A DNA stretch of 64,000 nt from Endocalyx cinctus (Eukaryota; Ascomycota; Sordariomycetes; Amphisphaeriales; Apiosporaceae), in assembly GCA_001600455.1 (NCBI GenBank), contig BCKC01000007.1, forward strand, positions 2,668,019 to 2,732,018, given 5' to 3'. Shown piece by piece: positions 35,199 to 49,369 of the stretch (its first letter is position 1; each line of letters opens with the position of its first letter). Made by a program: the position numbers and the translations under genes. A model generated the notes under the pieces. The model saw only the letters and a program-made list of their open reading frames with translations. It ran no database searches and was not told the DNA's origin.

Positions 35199-37286
35199 AT
35201 TGATGAATGCAGTATAGAGCTATCTTCCGGTCTCTGGGTGCAAAGCAAGTAAGTTTCGTCTCTTGTAGTGAACTCGGGATACGAGCCTCTTTTTGATACA
35301 GACAGATCGTGAGAGATTGCAGAGTAAAAGAGAACCTATACGTAGTTGACCATAGTCCGGGCTATATATGGTGATGACGAGGCAGACGACCGAGTGGTGT
35401 CGTCACTTACCTTGGATATCAGCCAATCGGGGCATGAGAACGTGATCCTTTAAGAGGCCATTGAGCTCAGCAGCTCGTCATTACGTGTACTTAAACTCGT
35501 CTTTGAACGCCATAAACACTGCGGGGAAGCATCTTATTACGCAACGGAATCAGTTCTAGATGTAAGAACAAGGTTCAATGGTATATGGAAGCCTGGAGAT
35601 GCGAGCTAGAGTTTTCGCATATTGGGGTATCTGGGGCGGTAGGCATTTAAGCTTGCCCCGGCTCCGATCTTCCAGGGCGATGACACTGACAATAATGAAG
35701 TAACTGTAACCGGGTTCTATCCGGATTCCTCCAAATTAGGGTAAGCTAGATTCAACCTAAACTTGCGATCACGTTTTTGAAGTAGAGGTGGAGGAGTAGT
35801 ATCCATGGCGCCACCTGCGTCCATAAGAATTACCGTAGAAATGGATATAAACAAACATGCTTCGAGGGATAAGGTTCAGATCCGCATTCGTTGATAATCT
35901 TTAGATAGTGACCTTAAGGTTGATGTACCAAATCTTCCTATAGGCTCTTAAAAAAACAGATCATATTGATGCCGGAGAAATGGCAAATGTGCTCCAAACC
36001 CAGCGTGATCAATGGTAGCAGGGATTACCTACTTTGCCTCAAATCTACTCTCGCAGACTATGCATAATATCGTCGAAATATCTTGATAATACATATTTCA
36101 CAAGCGACAGTTTCTGTATGTAATCCATGTCCAGGGGTGAGTAATCTTCAATGACTGGCTGGAGGTCATTAGGGCCAACGATAACGCGATGGCCTACCGA
36201 TCATAGGTAACACATCATGAAAGAGTGCTATGCGCCATTGTTGAAATAGGGAATATACTTTAGATTGTAAGGTCGACCGACCTCGTAGACACGATAGAGA
36301 GATATGATATATCACAAGACTCACGCAATCAATATATACCCGTGGACTCAATTCTGGTGTAGAGGTAGAATAACTTCTGTTATTATCTGATCCGCGGCAG
36401 GTTCTTTGGTAAGTTAAGGCCTTATTGCTTTATCATATTCATAGTGACAGAACAAAATATATATGCGGATTCTATAAATAAGGTTCATAATCATATGATA
36501 TTCAAATAATTGTATATTGAGCAGATCGGTGATTATATGAGGACAAGAAAGAATTTACAAATTGAAGATAGATATAAAGTATGTACAGCAGATGAAGATG
36601 AATTCATGAGATGAGCAACTACAATTGGTGAATAATTACAGAGTACACCTGAGCAAGTATTAAACGCTATTCTGCTATGTTAGCAGTATCCATTATTATG
36701 ATAAGGCTCACAGACAGGCAGTACAGGTAAGCTGCGGAACGGAATAATACTGCTAGAGGTACCTAACTGCCTAAGTGCTTAGGTTAGTAGTTATTGGTAC
36801 TGGGGGTGGACCTCCTGCCCCGCGTTCTACCTAATGTTCTATCACTACTTAAGTACTTAAGTAAGTACACTACTATGTACACTAGACGGCCAGACTGCTA
36901 AGTAATACCCATGGACCTAGGCTGCTAGGCTGCTAGTTTAGGTAGGTAGTATTTACGCTGACATCCTTTTAAGAACCTATTTGCCAGGTATGTTTGTGTT
37001 GTCTTGATGTATACCCCGCTATCGGGCCAACAATAGCTCTCCATACAGTACTTCACGACTACATACAAATGCACACACTGACACATCATAATAAATATTT
37101 GCGATCTATGGTCTATACTCACCTAATTTTCAATAGTCAATAGAGAGAGTACACGAAACAGAAAATATGCCAGCTTGATTGAGGATCGTATTGAATACAG
37201 GCACTATCGCGTACACCCTCCACATCTGAACTTATGAACCAGTGCCAATAATCCCAGGAACCATCTTGAAAAGCGCACTGGTCATC
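35199..37286. other. 2-kb divergent intergenic region
   Basis: Contains the promoter of the rhodopsin gene (minus strand; a CCAAT box lies at about 35423-35427 as read on the plus strand) and that of the signalosome gene (plus). No gene seen. TAGGTA and palindromic TTAAGTACTTAAG words cluster at about 36755-36960. Confidence 0.55.
36755..36960. repeat. TAGGTA/CTTAAG motif island
   Basis: Dense imperfect palindromes such as GGTACCTA, ACTTAAGT and a CTAGGCTG duplication, of the same type as at 12930-13195. Confidence 0.55.
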
Positions 37287-38920
37287 ATGGATAAATACGC
37301 TTCTTTGCTTCTGGATTTTCCACCATCAACTGATCTTGTGGACAACCTCGCATATGATACCGCTGTTCGGGACCATCTGTCAAAGCTCTCCAAGCTACTT
37401 CGAGAGCGGAGCAGTGACCTCATACGCCATGGTGAACAGCTACTCGAAGTAAGTGCCTTATCCCTCCAAATAATCCTGTTTTTCTTCATATCTATATATC
37501 GTTTGTAGATATGATGCTTACGAATTATTTATCGCCTTGTAGATCCTGAATCCCGCCGTCCATTCCCTTTCCTACCTCGCCGTTATACATTCATTAATCC
37601 TACCTTCGATAGCAACCACCATCAGTAGAGAAGTCGCACTTGAAAAGTTGGTGCTGTTTTTAGTCACATTCGATGGACGACAATGTAGATATGCTGGTCA
37701 GCATTTACAGGACCTTTTCGCAGCTGTTGGAAATGGCGATCTACTACCCGTAAGTATAAGATATTGATACAGCACATCTTGCATGCCTATCTAACAAGAT
37801 CTTATAGGCTTCTGTAGCTGTTGTATCACTCGCAACTGCCATCTTGAAACTTGACCCAACCGGCAGCATACTCACATCCTCCCACATCCTCCTCGCACGA
37901 CTAGCCTACAACAGCGACAACATCGAACCTGCCCTACAGGTGGTCGATAAGAACATCGTATTCTACCCCGCAATGTCGAACAACGAGGACCCTGAATTCC
38001 CGTGCGACCTCGCTCTACCGCCTTCGGTTTTCATCTCACATAAATCGGGCCTGACAGGCACGCTCAAGGCGCAAGGAGTCATGGAATACGACATGTTATG
38101 CGGCATGATGTACTGCCAGAGACGAGACTGGGCGAACGCTCACTCTGCACTTCAGAGAGTAATCACATTCCCTACCCGAGAAGGAGGTACCAGCAAGATC
38201 ATGGTAGATGCCTACAAGAAGTGGTTATTAGTAAGCCTGCTATACAAGGGAATAATCCTTAACCCTCCGTCATATACCACGGCCACCGCGAACAAGGCGT
38301 ACGGTACTTTGGGTAAGCCTTATATCCAGGTTGCGTCACTCTTTGCGATGGATGATGTAGATCGACTTAGGACTGAGGTGGAGAATTCTGGAAACGTCTG
38401 GGTAGAAGACGGCAATATAGGCCTAATACAAGAGGTCCTAGCCGCATATCAGAAGTGGCAAGTCATCCGCTTGCAGGAAGTTTACACAAAGCTGTCGATC
38501 TTGGAGATCCGGGGACAGACCAAGAGCGCGGAGACGGGCAAGGAGCTGCCCAACGACGAGGATGTCGAAACACTTATACAGAATATGATAATATCGGGCA
38601 TGTTGAAGGGCGTGATCGAGAAGAACGACGACGGCACGAAGTACCTCACATTCCTACCCCCGGCGACGGAGCTATCGGAGCAAGACTTCGCCAGGGAACT
38701 CGCGCGCACCGCGCACCGTCTCAAGCAGCTGCAGCCCATCTTCAAGGCAACGCACGAGCGCCTAAGCACCGGTAGAGAGTATATCAAGAGTGTGATGGCC
38801 AGAGAGAAACGTGGCGGTGATATGAAGGGTGGCGACTCTTTTTCGGATCCAACTCTCGGCTTCGAACCCCACCCCGACATGGACGAAGATCTCATGAGCG
38901 GTATGGTCTCGACGTACTAG
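37287..38920 (+). CDS. csn3: COP9 signalosome complex subunit 3 (493 aa)
   Basis: Three exons, 37287-37448, 37543-37749 and 37808-38920, joined in phase 0 for 493 residues, a normal length for the family. CSN3 is a PCI-domain subunit of the COP9 signalosome, the nuclear complex that removes NEDD8 from cullin-RING ubiquitin ligases. In filamentous fungi the complex couples development to light and secondary metabolism. The N-terminal half is helical-repeat-like, with the conserved Asn-Pro-Ala-x-His-Ser-Ile/Leu-Ser-Tyr-Leu segment at the start of exon 2. The PCI-like winged-helix part is near residues 320-430, with the Tyr-x-Lys-Leu-Ser-Ile helix. The tail ends in Asp/Met-rich sequence typical of CSN3. 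The frame is open upstream to 37230, but the first in-frame ATG is at 37287, which places the usual family N-terminus. Confidence 0.88.
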
Positions 38921-40071
38921 GCATACTTCAAGACGTTGTGTTTACCTACCTCGAATTCTCATTCGTAGCTTTCAGGGACTGCATTCTAATCCAGTATTAA
39001 TGGAGAGAGTCTTTTCCTTGTAGCAGACATATCATCACTGCTCTGCGTTTCCGAGGAAAGCCCATGGTTGAGTCAGGTTTCTTTCACCGTCAGACTTGAG
39101 GGAAGGTACCGAGGAGGAATATTCCCCGGGATAGTCGATGGAATGTTCAATAATCATCTCGAGGGAGCAGGCCGGAGTCATGGGGGGAAATGGGCCTCGG
39201 TGTTTATTCATGTGTTCGTGGTACAATAGTCAAGCTGATGAGCAACGATGGGATATCCGTACCAGGAGATCTAAGACCGTCTATTCATACGTTCAAACCC
39301 TACTCTGCCTGCGTTTTTTTTAACACCCCCTTGCTTGTCATCATTTGAGGAAAGGAAAACCAAGGAGAAAAAAAAATAATGATCCAATCATATCCTAGAT
39401 AGATACCTAGATACGATAGACAGACAGAGGGCGGGAGAGAGAGAAGATAGAATTACGAAGCAGCCAGACATTACGATACGAGATGAATGAAATAAGGATA
39501 CACATAATAATTCGATCTTTTTCCTTTCTGTCATAATTCTTAAATACATTGATTGCCACAGCAAGGTATCTCCATTTTTTCCCCTTCTCATCATCGTCCA
39601 TTACTGATTGTTATTAATAAAAAAAAAGGCAAATCATCCACCCCTTCCTTTTTCTTCTTTTTACATCCTTAATTCCTCCGTTGGATTTCATAAATGATCC
39701 ATCCCGGAGAATTGCAAGAGAAAATGATCGAAGTCGAAGAACTTCTATAGAGTGCTGACTTTTTGGAAACCATCGTAGGAAAAAAAGGCCTGTTGGACCT
39801 TGAGTTGGTGTTCGATAATTGCTAGGGAAGCAAGTCGACGCAGCAATCGTAAATGGGTGAAGAGTTTCAAGTTGAAACAGAGTCAAAAACTCAAGACCCT
39901 CTCCGCGGTTCATATGAATCAGAGTGATCTAGCATCGGGATGGTGGCCAAAGCAAGACTCTTCATTCTGATGCATCGGTCACGCATATACACATGCCCAG
40001 TCTTTCTTGATTGGTAATTAATCAAAGGGGTCACGATTTTCCCCCTAAACCTCTTTCAAGATGGACAGCAA
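38921..40071. other. spacer between convergent genes
   Basis: Holds the 3' ends of csn3 (+) and the RPA1 gene (-). No gene seen; T-rich tracts near 39307-39318 and 39617-39630. Confidence 0.6.
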
Positions 40072-42276
40072 CTAGCTCAAGCTGAGCTGCTTGATCATAT
40101 CGGCTAGTTTGTGACCCTCGGACTTGAAGTCTATCGGCGACACGCCCCTTGCTTCGTATTGTACACTAGCGAGATGAGTTAGTAAAATTTATCATGTTTG
40201 ATACGCTCTTCTCTTTTACGGCATGATCCCGCCGATGGTTCGGTGCCAAAAATAAATAATGGCGAGGGAAAGAAGACAGTAACTTACCGTTGAGTATCGT
40301 TGTACATGTCCATCTTGGCACGACATCTAAAGGTAAAGGTGGAGCATTTCGCTTCGTCGAAGAGGGCCGGGAAGCGCTGGTCCCCATCTTCGCTTTCCTT
40401 GATTTCCATGATCTCGTTAGCGGTCTTGCCCATGACGGTACGAGCCACGTCGTCGAACAGGGACAGCCACAGCTGGCCCGTGTGGTCGTTGACGTTAATC
40501 TTCATGATATAACGCCAGTTGGGCCGCGGATGGTTCGTGGAGCAGTTCTCGCAGCGCCACGTGCCCTCGTGCGTCTCGATGACCTTCTTGTTACAGCCCT
40601 CGTTACTGCAGGCTGGATACGCGAACGTGTCCTGCTTGATGAAGACTATGGTCGCCTTGACGTTGAAGAACTCGACGTTCTCCATACCCAGGTTCTCGTC
40701 CTTCACCTGCGCGATCAGTTTAGTCTGATCCTGGCGACCCGTTGCCGCGCCCATGGATGACATGGCGTTATGCGTGTTGAACTTGTCCGTACGTCCTTGC
40801 GATTCGTACCAGCCTTTGAGCTTATGGGCTTCGTCGATATCGGGGTCGATAGACATCGTGCCGGACGAGAGCAGCGATAGGGATCGACCGTTGAAGTCGG
40901 ACACTTTGACTCCCTTGAAAGCGACTACGGACTCTGGCTGGGCGGAAAAGGAGTTGGCCGTCTTACCCCATATTGTTACGCGCACGGCATAATGCGAGTC
41001 ATCCACCAATGTCAGCTCACGCTTGTCGAACGGCTTGCCTGAGTTCTTGGAGACAATCTGGGTAACTTCGCCAACTTCCTTCAAAACCCCAATGACATCG
41101 ATGGTGGAATCCTTCTCCACGGACTCCAGTTCCTGAACGTGGACGAAATTGTAACGGACCTGAGGCACACTAGATTGGTCCTCTGCTTTTTCGACCGGAG
41201 TATCCCGCTCAAATATGAGTTCGTAGTCGTTGTTGAGATTTGAGAACTGTTTCTTCGCCATGGAGACTTTGCATGGATTACTAATGTAATAGACCTGGCC
41301 CTCTTGGAGCAAGTCGTAGTATTGGTCCACTTGCTCATTGAAGGCGGTTGCCTTGATCTCACCAGTCTCATCCAATAGGTTCACAGAAAATAATTTTCCC
41401 TCTCCAGAGGCTTTATGCCATGTCCTAATATCCGACTTCTGCGAGACTCGGGCCTTGATAGTCCATTTGTGTCCGTAAGGGGATAGACTTTCGATCGGGA
41501 CTGTGAGAACGCCGCCGTGACTATGAGATGTGTTGCCCACATTCCCTCTGGGTCGCGATGACATGGGCTCGGTCTTAATTGGAGCTGTCGACTCGGTCTT
41601 CGCGCCGTAAAATCCTGTACCGCCGATAGTTGTATCTACGTTGCCGCCCTGGGCCTTCGATTCGAAAGCAGCGGGTTCGCCGATGCGATCAAACTGGCCG
41701 AGCTCGCTAGCTACTTCAAGGTCAAGAATGATTAAGATACTATAAAATAGTTAGAAAGACACTCATATGATAATCAAATAGGCGCATATAACGAACTTCT
41801 TTCCCTTAACCTCGTTTGCTTGGTAGGATTTGATGCGGACGATGCATCCTCGAACAAGAGAGCCATCGTGGATAACATGGTTTGCCTCTGTATATTCCAA
41901 TCAGCCACTGATTCTTTAAACAGCTTCAACATATATATATATGGATACACATACGAGTAGCTAACATGCATTGGACATAGTTATGTATATCGCTCAAGAC
42001 GACTCGGTATCGCTCGGGTTGGCCACTATCGGTCTGTTGTCCAAGGGGCTTGATCTGAAGACATTGTAGGACTGGTACGGGGAATCGCTGTTGCACAGTG
42101 GCGCGTTCGTTAAAGATAGCACTAAACAGAAATAAAGGAGTCAGTATTTTTGGACTTGGCTAAGTAAAAAAAGAGAGGTGTCGACAAGAAGATATAAAGA
42201 CAAATAGGTAAGTAAATAAAAAGATTCTATACCTCAAAGCGCCTTGAGTAATGGCTCGTTCTGCGGCCTCGGCCAT
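40072..42276 (-). CDS. RFA1: replication protein A 70-kDa subunit (615 aa)
   Basis: Six exons on the minus strand: 42276-42233, 42121-41955, 41887-41797, 41739-40288 and 40165-40072 account for 615 residues; this is five coding exons with all phases matching. RPA1 is the large subunit of the single-stranded-DNA-binding heterotrimer used in replication, repair and recombination. The N-terminal OB domain covers residues 1-110, followed by a Gly/Thr-rich linker. DBD-A and DBD-B cover about 180-420, with the Trp-x-Ile-x-Ala-Arg-Val-x-x-Lys start. DBD-C contains the C4 zinc ribbon Cys478, Cys483, Cys497, Cys500. The last small exon supplies the C-terminal helix for trimerisation. Start is the Met-Ala-Glu in exon 1. 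It is divergent from the hydrolase gene, 811 bp away. Confidence 0.95.
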
Positions 42277-43087
42277 TTTGTTTTATATATATCAAGGATC
42301 GTTGACTTTATTTAGAATTCGTTAAGATTTTATAAGTCGACGATCTTGGTAGTGGTGATAATGACGATGGAGAGATACAGAAAAAGTAAAGAGAGGAAAA
42401 CGCGACTGGGCTTGGTAAGTCGCGTCAAAACTTAAAGTGGTTTCTGGCTGTTGGACGCGCGGGGTTCGTCTACTGACTTTTTTTTTTTTATCAGTTTACT
42501 GTGTAGGTATAAGGTTACTCCCTATAGGTATACTGGTAGCTACTTAATATGTAATTGGACCCTGCTGTTCTACTAACTAACTGCCTAATAAGCAGGCAGC
42601 AGTGGGCACTATACTACAAAGAACCAACCTCGGATCATTCTATGCTGAATAATCTTCAAGTAAATAACCTTATAAACCTTGAAAGATGATATATATATTG
42701 ATGATACGATTATGTCTCTTTATGAAGGCTGTTTATCTATGAAAAAGCATACTTGTTTCACTCATTTCGGTTGGATCTTGCTCATGAATCGTTGTATCCA
42801 AAGCTATACCCCACTATGGCTGCTCTAAATATATACCTAGGTACTCTGGTAATTACTCCGTACTTGCATAGTACAGATGCGACCCTGCGTGCGTCATACC
42901 TTTCTCTAACAACAACTAATTACATTGGCATTCTATATGTGATACACTAGGCACCATCTACTTAAAGGAGTAGATACTAAAAGACAAAAGTAAATATTGA
43001 AATAGGCTCTTGTCGAGAAGATCCTGCTATTTCTATTCTTCAATCATTTCAATTTCTACACCTATTTCTACCAACCCTTATATTACC
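42277..43087. other. divergent promoter region of RPA1 and hydrolase genes
   Basis: AT-rich, no gene seen. A T tract near 42478-42489 and TAGGTA/TACCTA words between about 42500 and 42600. Confidence 0.6.
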
Positions 43088-44245
43088 ATGAGTGAACCAG
43101 ATTTGGCCACCAGAGCTCCTGAGAGCGATGCTCAACAAGATCAGGAGGCTCCGGCCTTGAGTGAACACTGTGTCAGTGATCGACCAACTCGTAGGTATTC
43201 TTTCTTATTTGTAGCATGACAATATTGATTTGTTCCGTGAATAGCTGCAGGAGTGACTCCTAAGGGAGAAATAAGAAAGCTGGGTGGAGTCGATGTAAGT
43301 ATTAAAGCCTCCTAAACCTACAAATCTATTACAAGACAACCTCTGAGCTCACCGAACTTTGCGATTCTAGGTATATCTCTCAAAACCCGAGTCATATCCC
43401 TCAAACCCTTCGAAACTCCTCCTTCTCCTGACCAATGGCGCCGGCGTGAAGTCACCAAACAACCAAATCCAGGCCGACAAGTTCGCCGGAGAAGGCTACG
43501 TCGTCGTCATGCCCGATCTCTTCGAAGGAGACCCCGCACCCAATTCCTCAGCACTCTCCGAGTCCGAGACACAGACGACGTCCCTTCTGGACATGTTCAA
43601 GCTGAAGGCTGCCGAGACGGCGAAATCGTTCTTGATCGACATGTGGATGGCCCGACACACGGAAGAGAAGGTCTTGCCGATCCTAGAAAAGGTCATACAC
43701 GCTTGCGAGGGTGAATTTGCCGATGCTGTCGGCCACGGTGGCGGTATCTATGCCGTGGGCTACTGTATCGGCGGCAGATATATACTCCTTCTCGCGAGCG
43801 AACGTACTCCGGTGCAGATTGGATGGACCGGCGTGCAGAAGCAGCCGGACGAGGAAGCGGGCGAGGCCCAGGGTCCCAAGAAAGTTGGACCGCAAATCAA
43901 GTGCGGCGTCTCGGCGCACGCTACTCTTGTGTCGCCTGACGATTTCGCGAACTTAAAAGTTCCGGTCAGCTTAATATGCGTCGAGAACGATCCTATGTTC
44001 CCTGACGATGTACGGACGGCCGGTGAGGATATCATGTCCAAAAACAACGTCGAGCACGAAGTTCAGGTCTATCCTGGCGTACCTCACGGTAAGTTGCAAC
44101 TTTAGTGGATAGAATAAAGACAATTTGATGTGCTGACAAAATATTATTAGGTTTCGCCGTGGTGGGAGAGTATGAGGACTCAAATATCAAGGATGCTCAA
44201 ACTACGGCCTATGATCAGATGTTGAAGTGGATCAACGAGCATTAA
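43088..44245 (+). CDS. dienelactone hydrolase family protein (321 aa)
   Basis: Four exons, 43088-43190, 43245-43294, 43371-44088 and 44151-44245, in consistent phases, giving 321 residues. It has an alpha/beta-hydrolase fold of the dienelactone hydrolase family. The nucleophile elbow is Gly-Tyr-Cys183-Ile-Gly-Gly, the acid is probably Asp258 (Glu-Asn-Asp-Pro) and the base His290 in Pro-His-Gly-Phe, a Cys-Asp-His triad. Typical length of the family is 240-280, and the extra residues are a 35-residue polar N-terminus and a loop after the nucleophile. Cytosolic by appearance, no signal peptide. Substrate unknown; relatives open lactones in aromatic breakdown or act on esters. It converges with the quinone oxidoreductase, with only about 230 bp between stops. 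Confidence 0.9.
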
Positions 44246-44472
44246 AGGGGGATACAAGCAGGATTGAGGGGCATCACTTTTCACCATTGGCGTTATGTGA
44301 TTCGTTACCAACCTGGCTAGAGAGTAAGATGATGGGATTACAAATTAGAATCATTCACATAGTCCAGCAGGCTAGCAGTATCAGTTGTGCTCTGTCATGG
44401 AAATGCGTGCACGAATAAAATGAGACAAGACCCGTTGATTTCGATCTTTAACTTTATTATCCCTTTATGACT

Positions 44473-45591
44473 TTACGGGACTGTGCAGATGATCTTCCCA
44501 GTAGTGGTATTCGCCTCAAGCATCTGGTGCGCCTTAACAATATCCTCCATCGGAAAAACTGAATCGATCAAGACCTTGAGCTTACCCTTCTCGAAGTCTG
44601 GTATGTACTCAGCCAACTTATTGCGCAGTTTACTCTGATACTCGACATCGCGACTCCTCAAAGTGCTACCTTCGAGCCGGATACGCTTGAACAGCAGCGG
44701 CGCGATATCGACGCCATCCAGCTTCGAACCGCCCATCAGCCCGAGCGATACCCAGCGCGCATCCCTAGCGGCGACGGCCAAGTTCTGCTTAAAGTAGCTG
44801 GCGCCGATAAAGTCGACGATCAGGTCGACGCCTTTCCCACCCGTAGCCTCGAGGACCTCCTTGCTCCAATCGGGCGAGGTCTTGTAGTTGAACGCCTTCC
44901 CGCACCCCAGCTCCTTCTCGACGAACCGGCACTTCTCGTCCGACCCGGCCGTCGCGTACACGGCGGCGGCCCCGGCGTCGACGCTAAGCTGGATCCCGGC
45001 GATGCTGACGCCGCTGGCGCCCGCGTGCCAGAGGACCGTCTTCCCCGGGCAGAACTCGCCGACGAGGTTCAGCGCCTGCGTCGCCGTCATGAACGTCTCG
45101 GGGACGCCGGCCGCCTGCGTCCAGGTCATGCTCGCGGGCTTGCGCAGGAGCATCCGCGCGTCTACCGAGATGTACTCGGCGTAGGCGCCGCCGTAGGCGA
45201 GGCCGAAGACCTCGTCTCCGACTTTGAAGGATTCGGAAGAAGATGAAGATGATGGCTCAAGAGCCTCGATTACGCCGCTGAACTCGACTCCTAAGGTTAA
45301 CGGTGCCTGCGGAGGTAGCGGGTAGTGCCCTTCTCGCTGGATTAGGTCCATGCGGTTGAGTCCGAAGGCTTTGATCTGCACCAGGGCCTCGCCCGGTTTA
45401 GGTACGGGCTTCGGCGTTTGGGCGTTGATGAAGAGGGACGTGGCGGGGCCGACGCCGTTTTTGATGTCTTGAACGGAACTTAGGATCAGCGGTTTTTTTT
45501 TTTTTGTGATTCAAAGTATTCATGTTGAACCCCTGGTTTGGAACATAATCAATTTCTACATACCGACTGCTTTCATCATGGTGCTTCCCAT
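44473..45591 (-). CDS. quinone oxidoreductase-like MDR dehydrogenase (345 aa)
   Basis: Two exons, 45591-45560 and 45478-44473. The in-phase donor is GTAGAA after ten codons plus two bases, which joins to give a standard N-terminus (Met-Lys-Ala-Val-Gly-Ile-Ser). Total 345 residues, as expected for zeta-crystallin/PIG3-type members of the medium-chain dehydrogenase superfamily, NADPH-dependent and without zinc. Visible landmarks are Asn-Arg-Met-Asp near residue 52, the catalytic-domain Gly-Val-Glu-Phe-Ser-Gly, the nucleotide-binding Gly-Ala-Ser-Gly-Val-Ser near 160, and the C-terminal Gly-Lys-Ile. A Ser run sits in a surface loop. It likely reduces quinones or alpha,beta-unsaturated carbonyls in the cytosol. 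An internal Met-Met six codons in could also start. Confidence 0.9.
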
Positions 45592-48500
45592 CTTCCCTTC
45601 GTTTTCTATTTCACAGACAGGTGCTTATAATCTTCTTACTACGTCGCTTGCGTTCTGAGTTGATGACACTTCAATAATCTTTTCACGGACGACCAAAAAT
45701 GCAGACGAAAATAAAAACTTGGCAAGATGAGATTGTAACTATTTGGCTAGCGGAGTACCCCCAGCATTCATATTATGTGTACCCGAGAGCCCGGTTATCT
45801 ACAGTTGATGACATCAAGTATACCTAATATTCATTCGCGGAGATCTGAGGGTGGTGGGCGATGAGCTAAGCGTCCCACACCGGCACCATTTTGTCCCGAT
45901 TGTCGTGGGCTCCTTTAGTAAACCCAGATGAATAATGTATGCTTCTGTTTATTTCAAAAACGCTCCCTGCGCAATATTGTTTTACATTTCAGATTACCGA
46001 TTATTGAAGACGTTTAAATAGTTGTGACCATGAAGAGCATCAGTACTTCCACACATGTAACTCCCAAGTCATGCCTGACAAGAATGATCTTTTTGAAGGC
46101 AGTCAAACTAGTGACACAGGCAAACACTTGACTGCTCAGCAACGACCGACGGAGTATTTTTCATAGCGGAAGCCAATGCGATTGAACAAAGTTCTCGTCT
46201 TCGCGCACGTTGATTAGTGGTCAAATGCCGATGAAGATTATGTTCGACCGTGACGGCTATTATAATGCTGTGTATGGAACGTAACAGGCTAGACGGTATC
46301 GTGACACAACACCGCCTTAAATCATCCATCCATGCTAAGGTGACAGTTGTCTTCAAGTTCACAACCGTTGAGCATTGAGCGTTGACTAAATCATCATCGT
46401 TGGCAAGGCGATATCCAGATTATAAGGATCTTGGTATGTAAGGTTCGGTTTGAGATATCATATCCTGTCGGTATGAGGTTGATCATTTCCAAGGTGAAGA
46501 AAAGGCGTATTCACAAACTGCGATCACCTCCGTCTATATCGAAGTCATTAGCAAGTCTGATCAATTTTATCATACCCTGTACTACGTCGAGAAGTAAAAA
46601 GAGACGCAACAAAAACTCGAGTAAAATAGCTATTGCCGTCGTTCACCCGTATGGTGTAGCCGCCGCAGTGTGGTTTTAAATGTTATTATATGGAATGAAT
46701 CACCATTGGGCAGAAGCTAGTCTAGGTAGGACGTAGTCTTGATCTGTTGGAATGGGCACGCGGTTCAACGGTCGATCATGAAGGGCTCGCCTTCAACGGT
46801 CTGCATTCCAACAAACACGTGCAAAAGAGCACTTCTCACTTTTCACATGGAAACTTAAAAACATCGACAACTCCTACCCGGACCAAGGTGCCGGGTTAAA
46901 CTATGGCGCATGAGGATACGGCAAGCGAGGGAAAGAAAATTTTTTCAACAATAATACACAATATTGTGTCGACGCGTTGGACTTCGTCGCGTACGAATAT
47001 GATTAATCTATGGTCTTTTGTTCAATATCTCTCGGCCAAGAATGAAGCAGCAAGGTAAGTTTCTCGTATCCTTAAGATGAGTTGTCATACGTGCAGGTAA
47101 GTTACAGAGGAAGTGGAAATTACATTCCCCACGCTCTCATGCACGTTACATCCAGTTACCAGATCTGTGCCGTCCCCCTCTTCAAGAGAAAAAAAAAGGA
47201 GGAAAATCACGGTACGGCAAGGGGGCTCCGGGCGCGGATAATTGACAGAAGAATCGATTTGTAAGGGGAGAAGAACTAGAAGGTGCCAAGAAGATAAATA
47301 TTCCGATGGTATTATGAACGTGCTTTTCTGCCTCTTATTAGCGACGATGGAACTTGGATAGCTTGACAAGCAAACCAAGGGGGTTGACCGCTAGAACCGG
47401 TAACGCATAATAGCGTAGACACGGCTTTCCTCCCTAAGAAGGATGGTTGTAAGATATTTTTGGGGTCGTCTCAGTAGTGGACTGGAGTCGCCTGTCAATC
47501 AAGGTCCTTCTCCCCCCTTACCCAGCAAAAATTTGTCGTTCCTGCGAGATCTGTTACTTACTGTAATAGCGTGTGTTACAGTACGTTGCTAATTAAGACT
47601 CACAGGCCTAGTGAGCTGGCTGAATCATCCAAAATATTACTAGAAAGACCCGAGTTGGGACCGGTTACAGCCCTGGGTGTGATAGGCTTTTTTTGTACAT
47701 CGATCGATGAAGTTTGTTGATCTATTACGATAATTAGATTAAGGATAAGCTACTTCCTACCCGATTCTTAATAGTCTAGTTTCTAAATATACGATTGGAA
47801 AGGGAGAACAGACTGGGGGGAGGGGGTGGACGGGAGAGAAAAAAGAAATATCGGAAATCCACAGAATCCAGAAAGCCGGGATTGATTTTTTTTTCCTTTC
47901 ACCTTATTAACGCATGGTACACTACATGAAGAAAGGAACCTTGGAAGGACAAGACTGAAAATAAAATAAAAAAGAAGGAAAACTTGTCGATCAAAAAGTC
48001 GAGAACCAACTCAAGCAAGATTCTGCTTCCGAATTACCGAAATTAGTGGTACAAAGAGCCGCAAGGGAAACCTGGATAATGAGTCGATTTTATGTTTATA
48101 TACTATTAGATACTCATATTTGCATCGATACGATATGTCTAGGTTATATGTAATAACTTTTGCCTTAAATAAACTTAAATGCTGCATTGCTCATTTGGTG
48201 TACTACTAAATGTATACGAGCTGAATAAATTGCACGACGTGGTACCAAAATGATAAGGGTTGAGATGGGTGACCTGGTGTAGCTCATGTGCAAATTCTCA
48301 TAATATCATCTTTATCCTCTACTTGTAGATATATCGACTACTGCGTAGGTAGGCTGGCTAGCTGGCTGGCTGATAGGTTGGACAAACAGCGTATTTTTGC
48401 GTCCGAGTTAAGACCTTGGATATACCAAAAATGTAATTTCTCGTGCTTAAAGGATTCGAAGAGGCTTGAAAGAAATAACTTAAACGAGTTAGAGAGACAG

Positions 48501-49369
48501 CGAGTCCAAGCGCTCAAAGACATTGGATGAATTACACTACCATGAAATCGACGATAAAGTATTGCGGTAAGCCAACAATATAGCAGGGTAGAGTTCTGGT
48601 TGGTGGTGTTCTCCGAAGTCTAGAAGGACTTTCGATGTGTCAAATTAAACAGAATCAAAAGCAGCGATAATTATTGGCACAGTAGACCAAATTTGGTATC
48701 TCGTAGAAAGTCTTTGAATTATCTTACCAGCCAATAAAGAATCTCAGGCCCCTGCATCTACCCCTGAAATGGGTCACAACTAGGGATGCCGCTCTACCAT
48801 GGCTGCATGGTAATTATTCCTTTAGGTTTTTTCTTACACATGTCAGTAACCTTGGAAATGTTAGATGAAGCGGCTTGAGGCGAGAAGAATAAACATTTTC
48901 GGCGATGGATTAATTGGCTTTTTTTTTTTTTTTTGGTACCTGCAGAAGTGCGAACGTTGCTGCATACACGTATTAACCCGTCAGCCCATCACACTTTTTG
49001 TTTTGTTTTTGCAAGTAAGCAAGCTACTGTAACCGGAAATTTATCCAAGTCAGCACGAGTCGCCCTGATCTTCGTTGTTTTACTCCGTATTTCCATTTAT
49101 TTACTTTTATTTCCTTACAAAACTCGTCGCTAGACAGATTCGAAACGACCCAATAAATAAAGAACTGGACTAGTTGAATCAGTTACTCCGGCAGGACACA
49201 AAATAGTGAATGGTCGAGGTACCTAAATCACTTACTTCATGGTAAAATTCATAGGGTAGTACCGGTTACATACTATTATTGATTCAGTGGCTAATATTCT
49301 ATTCATTTCATGAACCAAATTTTGTTTTATTTTATTTTTCTTACCACTCCTAACCTAGTAGAACTGGCT

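Noticed and set aside
46740..46800. tRNA-like B-box GGTTCAACG
   Set aside because: No matching A-box or cloverleaf pairing could be found around it.
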